Positions 56,015 to 64,000 of a stretch of 64,000 nucleotides of DNA are shown here, one piece after another. How positions within the stretch are numbered: position 1 is the stretch's first letter; every line of letters starts with the position of its first letter. The position numbers and the translations under genes were made by a program. The notes beneath the pieces are model-generated. The model had not been told where the DNA came from, made no database searches, and was given only the letters and a program-made list of their open reading frames with translations. This stretch comes from Pseudomonas taetrolens (GTDB lineage Bacteria > Pseudomonadota > Gammaproteobacteria > Pseudomonadales > Pseudomonadaceae), in the NCBI RefSeq assembly GCF_900475285.1, contig NZ_LS483370.1, positions 1,068,001 to 1,132,000 of the forward strand, given 5' to 3'.

Positions 56015-57112
56015 TTACATGACGTGCAAATGGTTGTCCCAGAGCCCGGATGGCAAGTCCAGCGGTTTGGCTGTCAGGGGCATCTGGCGACAATCGTAGA
56101 AACGGCATCGGCCTTGACCGGATGTGACGACAAAACCTTCTTTCACCGCGCCGACCCCGGCACAGTCCGGCAAGGGTGCATCCAGGCGCAAGGCGCCACT
56201 GTCCAGATCCCAGACAAAGAACCGATTGCCTCGCGGAGCGGTGAGTGCGACCAGTCGCAGCTCACTGTGAACCGCGACACTGGCCGTGTAATGACCCATG
56301 GCACGCAGTTGTGCCTCATCCACCGGAAACGGTTCGAACGCTTGGCCGGGCCGCTTGATGGCCAGTAATTCGGACAACTCGTGGGCATCGCCCATGAACT
56401 GCTGACACGCCACCACAGTGCCATCGCTGGCAATACCCAAGTGCCGAACGCTGTTCATTTGCTGGCTCAGGGTTTCCTTGCTCAGCAGGGTACCATCGCG
56501 TTGCATCAGCACCAGGCTGGGTTCCATCGCATTGAGGTTCATCTCGACCCGGCTTTCGGCCTCGGTACGAATACCGCCGTTGGCCACCACCAGCGTCTCG
56601 CCGTCCGGCATCCAAGACACCTGATGCGGGCCCACGCCGTGGGTAGGGATTTCGCCGCTGTGGATCAGGCGTTCGCCTTCAAAGCGATAAACCCCCAACA
56701 ACCCTCGACCCGGGTCGGTGGTGTCGTTTTCAGTGGCATACAGCCATTCACCATCCTTGTGAATCACCGCATGCCCATAGAAATGGCGGTTGGGCCGGGA
56801 CGTCACGGTTTGCAGCAACTGCCCGTCATCCAGGTTGATCAGGTAGCTTTCGGTGCCGGGGCGCCGGGCCACGAACAGGGCAATAGGCAGTGTCGGATGG
56901 TTGATGATGTCATGGCAGCGTTGGCCGACCCGGGTACTGAAGACCCGGGTGCCGTCGAGTCGATAGCCGACGGCATAATGATTACCGTCCACATCGTCAC
57001 GGGCACTCAAAAGCAGCGGGGCCTGGCCTTTTTGCTTGAACAGCGACCAGCCGCCCAGTGTGACTGCAGTCAGCAGCAAACTGCCGAGCTTAAGTGCTTG
57101 CCTGCGCATCAT
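56015..57112 (-). CDS. DUF1513 protein, probably exported by Tat
   Basis: A 365-residue protein with a twin-arginine-like start (MMRRQALKLGSLLLTAVTLGGW). The body looks like a seven-bladed beta-propeller: repeated segments such as VIHKDGEWLYATEND, VSWMPDGETLVVANGG and GIASDGTVVACQQF. DUF1513 proteins are typically found next to imelysin and di-haem genes, as here. Function is unknown; a role in metal uptake is inferred from neighbours. ATG 57112 is used because GGGAAGG precedes it. It overlaps none of its neighbours; 14 bases separate it from the imelysin gene upstream. Confidence 0.85.
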   Translation of the reverse strand: MMRRQALKLGSLLLTAVTLGGWSLFKQKGQAPLLLSARDDVDGNHYAVGYRLDGTRVFSTRVGQRCHDIINHPTLPIALFVARRPGTESYLINLDDGQLLQTVTSRPNRHFYGHAVIHKDGEWLYATENDTTDPGRGLLGVYRFEGERLIHSGEIPTHGVGPHQVSWMPDGETLVVANGGIRTEAESRVEMNLNAMEPSLVLMQRDGTLLSKETLSQQMNSVRHLGIASDGTVVACQQFMGDAHELSELLAIKRPGQAFEPFPVDEAQLRAMGHYTASVAVHSELRLVALTAPRGNRFFVWDLDSGALRLDAPLPDCAGVGAVKEGFVVTSGQGRCRFYDCRQMPLTAKPLDLPSGLWDNHLHVM

Positions 57113-57126
57113 CGAACCTTCCCTCA

Positions 57127-58191
57127 TCAATCGCCGTCGTTGGCGTTAAAGCCCAGCTGGATGCCGAGCGCTTTGGCCAGCTCACCTTCGTGCAGGCGGT
57201 GAACCACATTCAGGCTGTCGTAGATGGCGTTCAGGTGGGTGCGACCGGCGTCATCAGCCAGCATCTCGTTGAGCGAGCGCGGGTTGTCGTTGAACAGCTT
57301 GATCGATGCCGCGTAGGCCGCATCGATCTTGTCGGCCAGTGGTTTTTGGTCAGACGGCAGCAAGCCGCGCAGGCCTTTGTTGTCGACCCCGAGCCATACG
57401 GTCTGGGCTGCAGCGAGGCTGGCTGCCAGGCTTTGCAGTGAGGATTCGCTGCGCCACGCATCGGCCTGGAATGGCTGAGGGATGCCCTTGCTCTGGCGGC
57501 CCATTGGGGTGCCGAGCTTTTTCTTCAGGGTGTCCAGTGCCGTCACTTGTACACGCAGCAGGTCAGCGATGGCTTCGTGGGAGTCGGCATAACGCTGGTT
57601 CGGGAACTTGCTCATCTGGGCGAGCATGCCATCCGTGTTGTTCCAGCCCGCCAGGATTTCTTCGGCCAGCAGCTTTTGACGCTCGCCGATGGCGGTCAAC
57701 AGCGGGCAGTAGCGAGCTTTTTGTGCATCGTCAGCGAGATCGATCTTGCTGTCGAACAGAATGTACTCATAGGCCGACAAGCCCTGAACCACTACGCTGG
57801 ACTTGGCCAGTGCCGCGGCATCGATCTGCGGCTGGGCGATCACCAGTTGCTCAACCTGACGCCCCACAAGGTTCTTTTTGTCCGGCCAGAACTGAACCTG
57901 CCAGGAGCGATTGCCCTCAGCCAGCGGCCCGATCAGCAGCGGTTGCAACTCGGCCCAGGCTTTTTGCGCGTGCAAGTAATCAGCCTTGGCAGTTTCGAGT
58001 GTTTCCTTGCCCTGACAGAAGGCCAGGGCGCTGACTGCCAATTGGCGATCGGCTTCAACCCAGCGGGTGTAGGTGGGCAAAATCACTTGCTTGGCGATCG
58101 CGGCCGACGTCACGGCTTGAGGGTCTTGTGGTGAGCATGCGCCCAAGGCGAGGGCTGCAAGGCTGGTGAACAACAGTTTGGGTCGAAACAT
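57127..58191 (-). CDS. Imelysin-like lipoprotein lacking the GxHxxE histidine
   Basis: A 354-residue periplasmic lipoprotein (signal MFRPKLLFTSLAALALGAC, lipobox LGAC) of the M75/imelysin family. The region matching GxHxxE reads GLSAYEYILFD, so the His is replaced by Ala (S-A-Y-E alignment). The helical repeats typical of the family are still clear (AYAASIKLFNDNPRSLNEML near the C terminus). It belongs to an apparent operon: di-haem gene, this gene, DUF1513 gene. The family binds metal or peptides in the periplasm; an iron role is inferred. Confidence 0.8.
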   Translation of the reverse strand: MFRPKLLFTSLAALALGACSPQDPQAVTSAAIAKQVILPTYTRWVEADRQLAVSALAFCQGKETLETAKADYLHAQKAWAELQPLLIGPLAEGNRSWQVQFWPDKKNLVGRQVEQLVIAQPQIDAAALAKSSVVVQGLSAYEYILFDSKIDLADDAQKARYCPLLTAIGERQKLLAEEILAGWNNTDGMLAQMSKFPNQRYADSHEAIADLLRVQVTALDTLKKKLGTPMGRQSKGIPQPFQADAWRSESSLQSLAASLAAAQTVWLGVDNKGLRGLLPSDQKPLADKIDAAYAASIKLFNDNPRSLNEMLADDAGRTHLNAIYDSLNVVHRLHEGELAKALGIQLGFNANDGD

Positions 58192-58217
58192 GTCGGGGTC
58201 CCCGGTGTTGTAAGACG

Positions 58218-59639
58218 TTAAAGAGAGTTCAGGAACGCCAGCAACGCAGCGCGCTGCTCGGCATTAAAGCGTAAAACCTGCTGCTTGGCCGGCTCGGCCT
58301 CGCCGCCGTGCCACAGCACGGCTTCAAGCAGGTTGCGTGCACGGCCATCGTGCAAAAACTGAGTGTGGCCACTGACGGCCCGGGTCAAACCAATGCCCCA
58401 CAGGGGGGGCGTGCGCCAGTCGCTGCCACTGGCAGCAAACTCGGTGCGGTTGTCGGCCAGGCCTGGCCCCATGTCGTGCAACAGCAGGTCGCTGTAGGGG
58501 CGAATGACCTGGTTGGCCAGTTCCGGTTCAGCGGCAGTGGCTGATGTGGTGAATGACGGGGTATGGCACGAGGTGCAGCCGGTCTGATAGAACAGGTTTT
58601 TCCCGGCCAGCACCTGCGCAGAGCCCACATCACGTCGAGCCGGGACCGCGAGGTTGCGCGTATAGAATTCAACCAGGCGCAGAATATTGTCGCTGACCTC
58701 GGGCTCGCCATCGGGGCCATTGCCGTTGGGGGCCTCGAGGCAGGCGGTTTGGGTCGCAGAGCAATCATCAAACGGCCTGAGGGAGGTGGTCAGCCCCATG
58801 TCACCAGAAAACGCGTGAACATTTTGTTGATTGAGGTTCGGTTGGCCTGCTTTCCAGCCAAAACGACCCAAGACCGTTTTTTGCTGAGCGTCATCCCACA
58901 CCCGGTTAGGGCGTCCGGCGATGCCGTCGCGGTTATTGGCTTTGGCGTTGGCCAAAATCGCCTCGTCAGGAATCGCCTCCAGCAGCCCCAGCCCGATCAT
59001 CGGCGGCGCAACTCGAGCCGAAACACGGGTGTCGGGATGCATCGGGCCATAGCCCAACTGGGTGATTTTCAGCGTGGGCTTGCGTAATTCGACTTCGGTA
59101 CCGTCTGTGAAACGCACGGTGACTGCTTCGTAATCGACCCGGACCTTGCCTTCGGGAGCCACGCCGGGCACCGCCATGTCTTGCAGTTGGCCGCCGTAAA
59201 CGGGCTCGGGCACGATCCCGGCCTGTTCGATCAGCGTGGCATAAGTGGGGTCGTTGGGGATCGACAGACGTACCAGCATCGACACGGCGTTCTTGGCGCC
59301 CGGTGCCGGCGGGTGTCCCCGGCCATCTTTGATATGGCAGTTCTGGCAGCCGTTGGTATTGAACAGCGGGCCCAGGCCATCACGGGCGGTGGTGGTGGAC
59401 GGGGCCATCACCCAAGGGCTGCGAAAGAAACTGTTGCCGACACTGAAATCCAGGCGTCGTGTAGGGGAGAGATTTGCCGACGGCATGGAAAACGCATTGT
59501 GATCGCTTTTGCGCACTGTCGCAGCCCCGCCAGAGCGGGCTTCGCCGGGTTCGGGCTGGGTAAAGTGCGGGGCATCATCACAACCGCCAAGGCCAAGGGC
59601 CAGTAGCAGCAGAGAGACGCGAAGAGGCAGCGAAGGCAT
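58218..59639 (-). CDS. Di-haem oxidoreductase-like lipoprotein (DUF1111)
   Basis: A 473-residue exported protein with a lipoprotein signal (SLLLLALGLGGC, lipobox LGGC). It carries two c-type haem motifs: CQNCH (in NTNGCQNCHIKDGRGH, about residue 96) and CTSCH (in QTGCTSCHTPSF, about 357). This matches the DUF1111 'di-haem oxidoreductase, putative peroxidase' family. It is the first gene of a three-gene operon with the imelysin-like and DUF1513 genes (gaps 26 and 14 bases). It could oxidise ferrous iron or deliver electrons for metal import; no direct proof. Confidence 0.87.
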   Translation of the reverse strand: MPSLPLRVSLLLLALGLGGCDDAPHFTQPEPGEARSGGAATVRKSDHNAFSMPSANLSPTRRLDFSVGNSFFRSPWVMAPSTTTARDGLGPLFNTNGCQNCHIKDGRGHPPAPGAKNAVSMLVRLSIPNDPTYATLIEQAGIVPEPVYGGQLQDMAVPGVAPEGKVRVDYEAVTVRFTDGTEVELRKPTLKITQLGYGPMHPDTRVSARVAPPMIGLGLLEAIPDEAILANAKANNRDGIAGRPNRVWDDAQQKTVLGRFGWKAGQPNLNQQNVHAFSGDMGLTTSLRPFDDCSATQTACLEAPNGNGPDGEPEVSDNILRLVEFYTRNLAVPARRDVGSAQVLAGKNLFYQTGCTSCHTPSFTTSATAAEPELANQVIRPYSDLLLHDMGPGLADNRTEFAASGSDWRTPPLWGIGLTRAVSGHTQFLHDGRARNLLEAVLWHGGEAEPAKQQVLRFNAEQRAALLAFLNSL

Positions 59640-59744
59640 CGAGCGTCCAGTTCCGTGAGCAAAATCGAGGGCGCAAAGTTTAGCAGGGAAGCTGAATTGA
59701 AATAAGAGGAATTAGCGTTTGGTTTGGCAGGTAGCTGTTCCGCT

Positions 59745-59879
59745 TTGTAGCCGCTGAGAGGTACGAGGCTGCGATCGGGTGCGAAGCAGCCTGAGACCGG
59801 ATCACTGACTATTTCCGATACGCCGAAGCGCTGATTTGCGACCGCTGTGTTCAGCCTTCGTGCCTCGCCAGCGGCTACG
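59745..59879. repeat. REPIN D, degenerate
   Basis: TTGTAGCCGCTG (from 59745) at the left and CCAGCGGCTACG (ending 59879) at the right are inverted, but the GCAGGCTGCG cores are broken up. It appears to be a decayed or divergent REP pair. It lies between the terminator of icmP and the start of the di-haem gene, in a 302-bp gap. Confidence 0.6.
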
Positions 59880-59898
59880 CAATGCAGCTTGCCGCCCA

Positions 59899-59922
59899 CA
59901 AAAAAGGCGGCCCGAAGGCCGC
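59899..59922 (-). terminator. Terminator of icmP
   Basis: GGCGGCC (59905-59911) pairs with GGCCGCC (59916-59922) over CGAA. On the minus strand a run of T (59899-59904) follows, ending the icmP transcript before the REPIN. Confidence 0.85.
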
Positions 59923-59941
59923 CTCATTCAAACCTGGCAGA

Positions 59942-61285
59942 TCAGAAATCGTGATCGGCGTTGTCCGGGTTCAGGTCGCCGATGCCCAGCTTGCCGGCAG
60001 CCTGTTCGATGGCGGCGGTCTGCTTGACGAGGGCGGCGATGGCGTCACGTACCACCTGGTTGCCCGCTTCGTTACCGGCGGCAATCAGTTGGTCGTAATG
60101 CTCGCCCTTGTTGGCGCGATCAACCATGACCTGGATCTTGGTTTCGGTGTCGGCCAGATCGGATTTCAGCGTGGCGTCTGCGGTCGGGTCGATGACCACA
60201 ACCAGCGACGACAGGCTTGGGCCGGTCATGGTGGTGCCATCAGCGCGGACATATTCGCCCAGGTACACGTTACGAATGCCTTTGGCATCGTAGAAGTGCG
60301 AGTTGTGCGTGTTGTCGCTGAAGCAGTCTTGCTCGTCTTCAGGGGAGTTGGCTTCCAGCGACACTTTCATGCGCTCGCCTGCCAGTTCGCCCAGCGACAG
60401 GCTGCCCATGCCGAACAGCATTTTGCGCAGACCGTTTTGTACCGGCTCGGCTTCCAGCGTGGCGCGGTAGTTGTCAGGCACGTTCGGTGCCCAGTTGCCG
60501 ACCATTTCATTCAGGTCGTTGATCAGCAATTGGGTCACAGCCTTGAGGTAGGCGCGACGGCGATCATTGTGTCCACCGGTGGCGCCTTCGCCTTCAAGGT
60601 AGTCCGAAGCCGGGCGGTTGCCCGCACCAGGGCCGGTGCCGTTCAGATCCTGGCCCCACAGCAGGAATTCAATGGCGTGGTAGCCGGTGGCTACGTTGGC
60701 TTCAGAGCCGCCCAGTTCGTTCAGGCTGGCCAGGGTTTCAGGCGTGATTTCGGTCACGTCGACCTTGTCTTCGCCGACTTGAATCTGGGTGTTGGCGATG
60801 ATGTTGGCGTTGGCTCCCGGGTTACCCAGTGCGTGGGCATAGCTGGTGTCGACGTAGTCGATCAGGCCTTCGTCCAGTGGCCAGGCGTTCACTTGGCCTT
60901 CCCAGTCATCAATGATGGTGTTGCCGAAGCGGAATACTTCGCTCTGCAGGTAAGGTACGCGGGCTTCGACCCAAGCGGCCCGGGCAGCTTTCAGGGTTTC
61001 GTCGTTCGGCTTGGCGAGGAAGGCATCGATCGCTGTTTGCAGTTTTTTCGCAGTGGACTCGGCATCGCTGTAAACGGCATGAACGATGTCTGCGTAATGG
61101 GCTACAACTGCTTTGGCAGCAGCTTCGTCAACTTTGGCTGCGCTGACATCGGAAGCGGGTGTCGCGGAGCTGGCGGTTGCCGACGTTGGCGCCGTCGCGG
61201 CTTTTTCCTGGTCCTTGTCGCCACAACCGGCGAGTGAAATAGCAATGGCCAGCAGACTGGCGGTGGCCAGAGGCATACGAATCAT
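59942..61285 (-). CDS. icmP: Imelysin-family periplasmic lipoprotein IcmP
   Basis: A 447-residue lipoprotein (MIRMPLATASLLAIAISLAGC, lipobox LAGC) of the M75 family, counterpart of P. aeruginosa PA4370 (IcmP). The family motif GxHxxE is present in TGYHAIEFLLWGQDLNG (about residues 208-224). The insulin-cleaving activity reported for PA4370 is debated; related EfeO and IrpA proteins act in iron uptake. The start 61285 gives the signal; AGGA lies upstream. It is transcribed from its own promoter, with a 19-bp palindrome 101-119 bases upstream. Iron regulation is known for homologues; here only inferred. Confidence 0.88.
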   Translation of the reverse strand: MIRMPLATASLLAIAISLAGCGDKDQEKAATAPTSATASSATPASDVSAAKVDEAAAKAVVAHYADIVHAVYSDAESTAKKLQTAIDAFLAKPNDETLKAARAAWVEARVPYLQSEVFRFGNTIIDDWEGQVNAWPLDEGLIDYVDTSYAHALGNPGANANIIANTQIQVGEDKVDVTEITPETLASLNELGGSEANVATGYHAIEFLLWGQDLNGTGPGAGNRPASDYLEGEGATGGHNDRRRAYLKAVTQLLINDLNEMVGNWAPNVPDNYRATLEAEPVQNGLRKMLFGMGSLSLGELAGERMKVSLEANSPEDEQDCFSDNTHNSHFYDAKGIRNVYLGEYVRADGTTMTGPSLSSLVVVIDPTADATLKSDLADTETKIQVMVDRANKGEHYDQLIAAGNEAGNQVVRDAIAALVKQTAAIEQAAGKLGIGDLNPDNADHDF

Positions 61286-61385
61286 GGCGAAAATCCTGCT
61301 TCGAGAGGTGGGACAAGCGTGCGACTGCACACAGAACATGCCACATGATGCGAAAGATTTGCATTTTGTGTAAAGGGTTAGCGTT

Positions 61386-61404
61386 GTAAATATTTCTTAT
61401 TTAC
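61386..61404. promoter_or_regulatory. 19-bp perfect palindrome upstream of icmP
   Basis: GTAAATA (61386-61392) and TATTTAC (61398-61404) are perfect inverted repeats around TTTCT. It is AT-rich and the length equals a Fur box, but only about 10 of 19 bases fit the Fur consensus. It could be a Fur-family or other operator for icmP. Confidence 0.45.
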
Positions 61405-61447
61405 TTTGTGTCTGGTCCAGCGCATTGGTCAATTCAGAAATGGTTGC

Positions 61448-63499
61448 TTACACAATCACTGGATTGCGGTGCTGTGCCTGTTTCAGGTAAAGGCTCATCT
61501 CACTTGCATTCAAGGGTTTGCTGTACAGATAACCCTGGCCTTCATGACAGCCTTCACGGATGACATAGGTTTCCTGTTCAAGGGTTTCAACCCCTTCTGC
61601 AATGACTTGCATCCCCAGGTTATGACCCAGCTGAATGATGGTGCGCACGATGGTTGCATCGTCGTCAGCGTCATTCAGGTCCTGCACGAAGCTTTTATCG
61701 ATCTTGATTTTGTCGAGTGGCAGGGTCTTGAGGTAGTTCAGTGATGAATAGCCCGTGCCGAAGTCATCGATCGCAATCAGTGCCCCGCAATGCCGCAGGC
61801 TCAGCAAGTGCTCAGCGGCGATGTTGATGTCTTCCATCAGGCTGGTTTCGGTGACTTCCAGCTCAAGGCTGTGGGCTGGCAGGTGGTAGCGCTGCAACAG
61901 CGTATTGACCATCCGTGGCAGCCCGGCGTGATGGAGCTGCACCGTGGACAGATTGACCGCCATGCGCAGTTCACCAAAGCCCTGAACATGCCATTCACGC
62001 AACTGATGACAGGCCCGGTCCAGTACCCACTCGCCAATGGCAATGATGCTGGCGTTTTTTTCTGCCAGGGGGATGAACACATCGGGGGCAATCATCCCGA
62101 GTACGGGGTGCTTCCAGCGCAACAAGGCTTCGACACCGACCACGCGGTGGTCGCTGTAGCGGATCTGCGGCTGGTAGACGAGATAGAGCTGGTCACGCAG
62201 CAGGGCTTCGCCCAGGTCTTTTTCCAGCTCGCGTATGCGGCGCATCTCACGGTCGACGCTGGCGATATAAAACTGGTAGCGCCCGCGTGAGCTGTTTTTG
62301 GCCAGCGTCATGGTCTGCTCGGCTCTTTGCAGCAGCTGTTCACTGGTATCGCCATCTTCCGGGAACAGCGTAATACCGATCGTGGCGCGCAGGCGGATGC
62401 TTTGCGGGTTCAGGAAGAACGGGTTTTCCAGGTCATCCAGAATACTTTGCGCCAGCTCGGCGGCTTCATAGGGGTGTTCGATGTGGGCCGGTACCAATGC
62501 GAACTGGTCGCCCCCGAGACGCGCCAGAGCGCCCAGGCTTGCATTGTGGACGCGCATGCGATCGGTCAGGGCTTGCAGCAATTGGTCGCCGGCCTGATAC
62601 CCATACTGTTCATTGATACTCTTGAAGTCATCCAGGCCGACACACAGCACCGCGACGCGGCGTTGTGACCGACCCGCATCGACAAGGATTTTGCCCAGCA
62701 GCGTCTGCAATTGCTGGCGGTTCGGCAGCCCGGTCAGAAAATCGTACTCAGCCATGCGCAACAAGGAGCTTTCGGCTTCATGGCGCAGCCGCGTATTACG
62801 CTCTATCGAGGCCAGCAACTGGTTGGCAGTGTTGACCCAGATCCCCAATTCGTTGCGCTCATGGCCCTTGATGTGCGGCAGTACGCGCTCACCGGGGCGA
62901 TCCGGGTTGATGCTGGCCAGATTCTCAATGATGTGTGACAGCGGGCGTGTCAGCAGCCAGTGATAAACCAGGTACAGCACCAGCCCCATCAACAGGGCAC
63001 GCATTACACCCGAGATGAAAAGGATCAGGGCATTGAGCAAAAAGGCCTGGCCGTAGGTGGCCGTGTCGAGGGTAATGCTCAGGTCACCGTAGTATTCGCT
63101 GAAAGGTTCGCGACTCACCAGCGCAGTCGTGAACGTGCGTTCCTTTCCCATGATTAAATCGGTCAGCCAGCGGCTGGGCGAGTCATCCAGGGGGCGTGAC
63201 TTTTCGGCCAGGGTGGTTTCGTTCGGGTGGCCGATAGAGGCATGACGCATAGCCGTATCCTGGAAAAGCCCTTCAATGACCTGCATCCCCATTTCACGGT
63301 CCAGGCTATACACCGCCTGCGTCGATGGATCGCGAAACATGTCGAGGATGCGTTCGGCATCCACTTCGACCGAATGTCGCGTCTTGTATGCGTCGAAAAC
63401 AATCTGTGCGCAACTCAGTACACCGCCTACGGCCAATGCCGCTAGCAGTACGATCCGCAATAACGTGACCGACAGGCTATTTTTGAGGTCCCGCTTCAA
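61448..63499 (-). CDS. bifA: c-di-GMP phosphodiesterase BifA (GGDEF-EAL)
   Basis: An inner-membrane enzyme that lowers c-di-GMP and so limits biofilm and favours swarming. It has 683 residues (P. aeruginosa BifA 687). TM segments lie at about 9-35 and 165-195 with a periplasmic loop between. The GGDEF domain is degenerate (RLGGDQFALVP), as in known BifA. The EAL domain is complete: VVGVEALLRWKHP, DDFGTGYSSLNYLKTLPLDKIKIDKSF, AEGVET. The TTG start at 63499 is preceded by AAGGA and gives the start LKRDLKNSLSV that matches BifA; an upstream in-frame ATG start at 63589 lacks support. Confidence 0.9.
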   Translation of the reverse strand: MKRDLKNSLSVTLLRIVLLAALAVGGVLSCAQIVFDAYKTRHSVEVDAERILDMFRDPSTQAVYSLDREMGMQVIEGLFQDTAMRHASIGHPNETTLAEKSRPLDDSPSRWLTDLIMGKERTFTTALVSREPFSEYYGDLSITLDTATYGQAFLLNALILFISGVMRALLMGLVLYLVYHWLLTRPLSHIIENLASINPDRPGERVLPHIKGHERNELGIWVNTANQLLASIERNTRLRHEAESSLLRMAEYDFLTGLPNRQQLQTLLGKILVDAGRSQRRVAVLCVGLDDFKSINEQYGYQAGDQLLQALTDRMRVHNASLGALARLGGDQFALVPAHIEHPYEAAELAQSILDDLENPFFLNPQSIRLRATIGITLFPEDGDTSEQLLQRAEQTMTLAKNSSRGRYQFYIASVDREMRRIRELEKDLGEALLRDQLYLVYQPQIRYSDHRVVGVEALLRWKHPVLGMIAPDVFIPLAEKNASIIAIGEWVLDRACHQLREWHVQGFGELRMAVNLSTVQLHHAGLPRMVNTLLQRYHLPAHSLELEVTETSLMEDINIAAEHLLSLRHCGALIAIDDFGTGYSSLNYLKTLPLDKIKIDKSFVQDLNDADDDATIVRTIIQLGHNLGMQVIAEGVETLEQETYVIREGCHEGQGYLYSKPLNASEMSLYLKQAQHRNPVIV

Positions 63500-63672
63500 A
63501 GGGCTATTCCTTGTTCCTTGCCGACAATGCATGTGGCCATGCCCCTGAATAATCCGTGCGGACAAAGAAGGCAAGGCGTCGCGCAGCATCCTTACGGTTT
63601 ACGGGTCGTGCTTTTGTTCCCTGAGTTTGAATCGTAGAACAGAGTAATACTCGGGCGTTTTTATTCCGATCA

Positions 63673-63702
63673 AAAAAAACCCGGCCAATGCCGGGTTTTT
63701 TT
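63673..63702. terminator. Terminator between sodB and bifA
   Basis: AAAAAAACCCGGC (63673-63685) pairs perfectly with GCCGGGTTTTTTT (63690-63702) over CAAT. It acts on the sodB transcript, which runs on the minus strand toward bifA. Confidence 0.9.
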
Positions 63703-63716
63703 ACCTGGAGTCAGGC

Positions 63717-64000
63717 TTAAGCGGTGAAGGTTTTACCTTCGAACTGCTCGGCAACGAACTTCCAGTTAACGAGGTTCCAGAACGCTTCAACATACTTCGG
63801 ACGTACGTTGCGGTAGTCGATGTAGTAAGCGTGTTCCCAAACGTCGCACGTCAGCAGCGGGGTGTCGCCGCTGGTCAGCGGGTTGCCGGCACCGATGGTG
63901 CTGGCCAGCGCCAGGGAACCGTCAGCTTTCTTCACCAGCCAGCCCCAGCCGGAGCCGAAGGTGCCGATGGAGGTCTTGCTGAACTCTTCCTTGAACTTGT
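63717..64000 (-). CDS. sodB: Iron superoxide dismutase (3' part, start beyond the window)
   Basis: The C-terminal 94 residues of a Fe-type superoxide dismutase. The metal ligands Asp and His are in [16 protein letters not shown], with the conserved [10 protein letters not shown] before it. The end is [13 protein letters not shown]. The N-terminal His ligands lie outside the window. The order bifA-sodB is the same as in P. aeruginosa. It is the cytosolic scavenger of superoxide; iron control through the sRNA system is family knowledge only. Confidence 0.95.
   Translation of the reverse strand, partial: KFKEEFSKTSIGTFGSGWGWLVKKADGSLALASTIGAGNPLTSGDTPLLTCDVWEHAYYIDYRNVRPKYVEAFWNLVNWKFVAEQFEGKTFTA

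Noticed and set aside
59882-61237. A 451-codon plus-strand frame opposite icmP
   Set aside because: It covers the terminator and the whole of a clear lipoprotein gene on the other strand; no family or ribosome site was found.
61386-61404. Calling the palindrome a Fur box outright
   Set aside because: Only about 10 of 19 bases fit the Fur consensus, so I list it only as a palindrome of unknown use.

Overview
The window is a chromosomal segment of a Pseudomonas of the P. fluorescens/P. putida side of the genus. The evidence is the pca cluster order, a TtgABC/EmhABC-type efflux pump with its TtgR-type operator, the mutS-cinA-recA-recX neighbourhood, the groESL-colRS-inaA neighbourhood, and REP palindromes of the Pseudomonas type. 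Species cannot be fixed by reading. Coding density is high, and I see no insertion sequence, transposase, integrase or CRISPR array. Gene blocks that lie far apart in P. aeruginosa are joined here, so the order is mosaic relative to that species. Region 1 (1-7336): the 3' end of the pca regulator gene, a perfect palindromic operator, then CoA-transferase A and B, pcaF, pcaT, pcaB, pcaD and pcaC. This is the lower beta-ketoadipate pathway with its transporter, closed by a strong two-way terminator. Region 2 (7349-14011): an RND tripartite efflux operon (minus strand) with its divergent TetR-family repressor and a recognisable operator between them. Region 3 (14012-15889): a 474-bp gene-free stretch, then a second, 3-oxoacid-type CoA-transferase pair. 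Region 4 (15901-22734): fdxA and mutS (minus), then a self-cleavable S24 repressor, a LexA box, a lone holin gene, cinA, recA with its own LexA box, and recX. The mutS-cinA interval is a known home of R-type tailocins in fluorescens-group pseudomonads; here only the repressor and holin remain. Region 5 (22822-31443): a LOG-family protein, a small secreted protein, a DTW-domain tRNA enzyme, ErdR, DgkA (with a ColR-type box), FinR, Fpr, TrmO, a DUF1456 protein, a pseudouridine synthase homologue that lacks the catalytic Asp, and a GNAT. Region 6 (31551-39215): RimO, Kup, and a translationally coupled mprF-acvB operon for aminoacyl-phosphatidylglycerol synthesis and hydrolysis. Region 7 (39435-44086): three tandem initiator tRNA genes, each with its own terminator, SOS-controlled dinB, a lipoprotein and proS. 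Region 8 (44190-55893): AmpG, an alkyltransferase-like protein, a DUF481 protein, an SDR, a HugZ-like protein, FxsA, GroES-GroEL, ColR-ColS, a methyltransferase, InaA and a small secreted protein. Three ColR-type boxes lie at dgkA, colR and the methyltransferase gene, tying Regions 5 and 8 together. Region 9 (56015-61404): a DUF1513 protein, an imelysin-like lipoprotein without the usual motif His, a di-haem protein, and the imelysin IcmP, with a 19-bp palindrome upstream. Region 10 (61448-64000): BifA, a c-di-GMP phosphodiesterase, and the 3' part of sodB. Themes: aromatic catabolism, envelope stress and membrane lipid modification, SOS response, and periplasmic metal handling.
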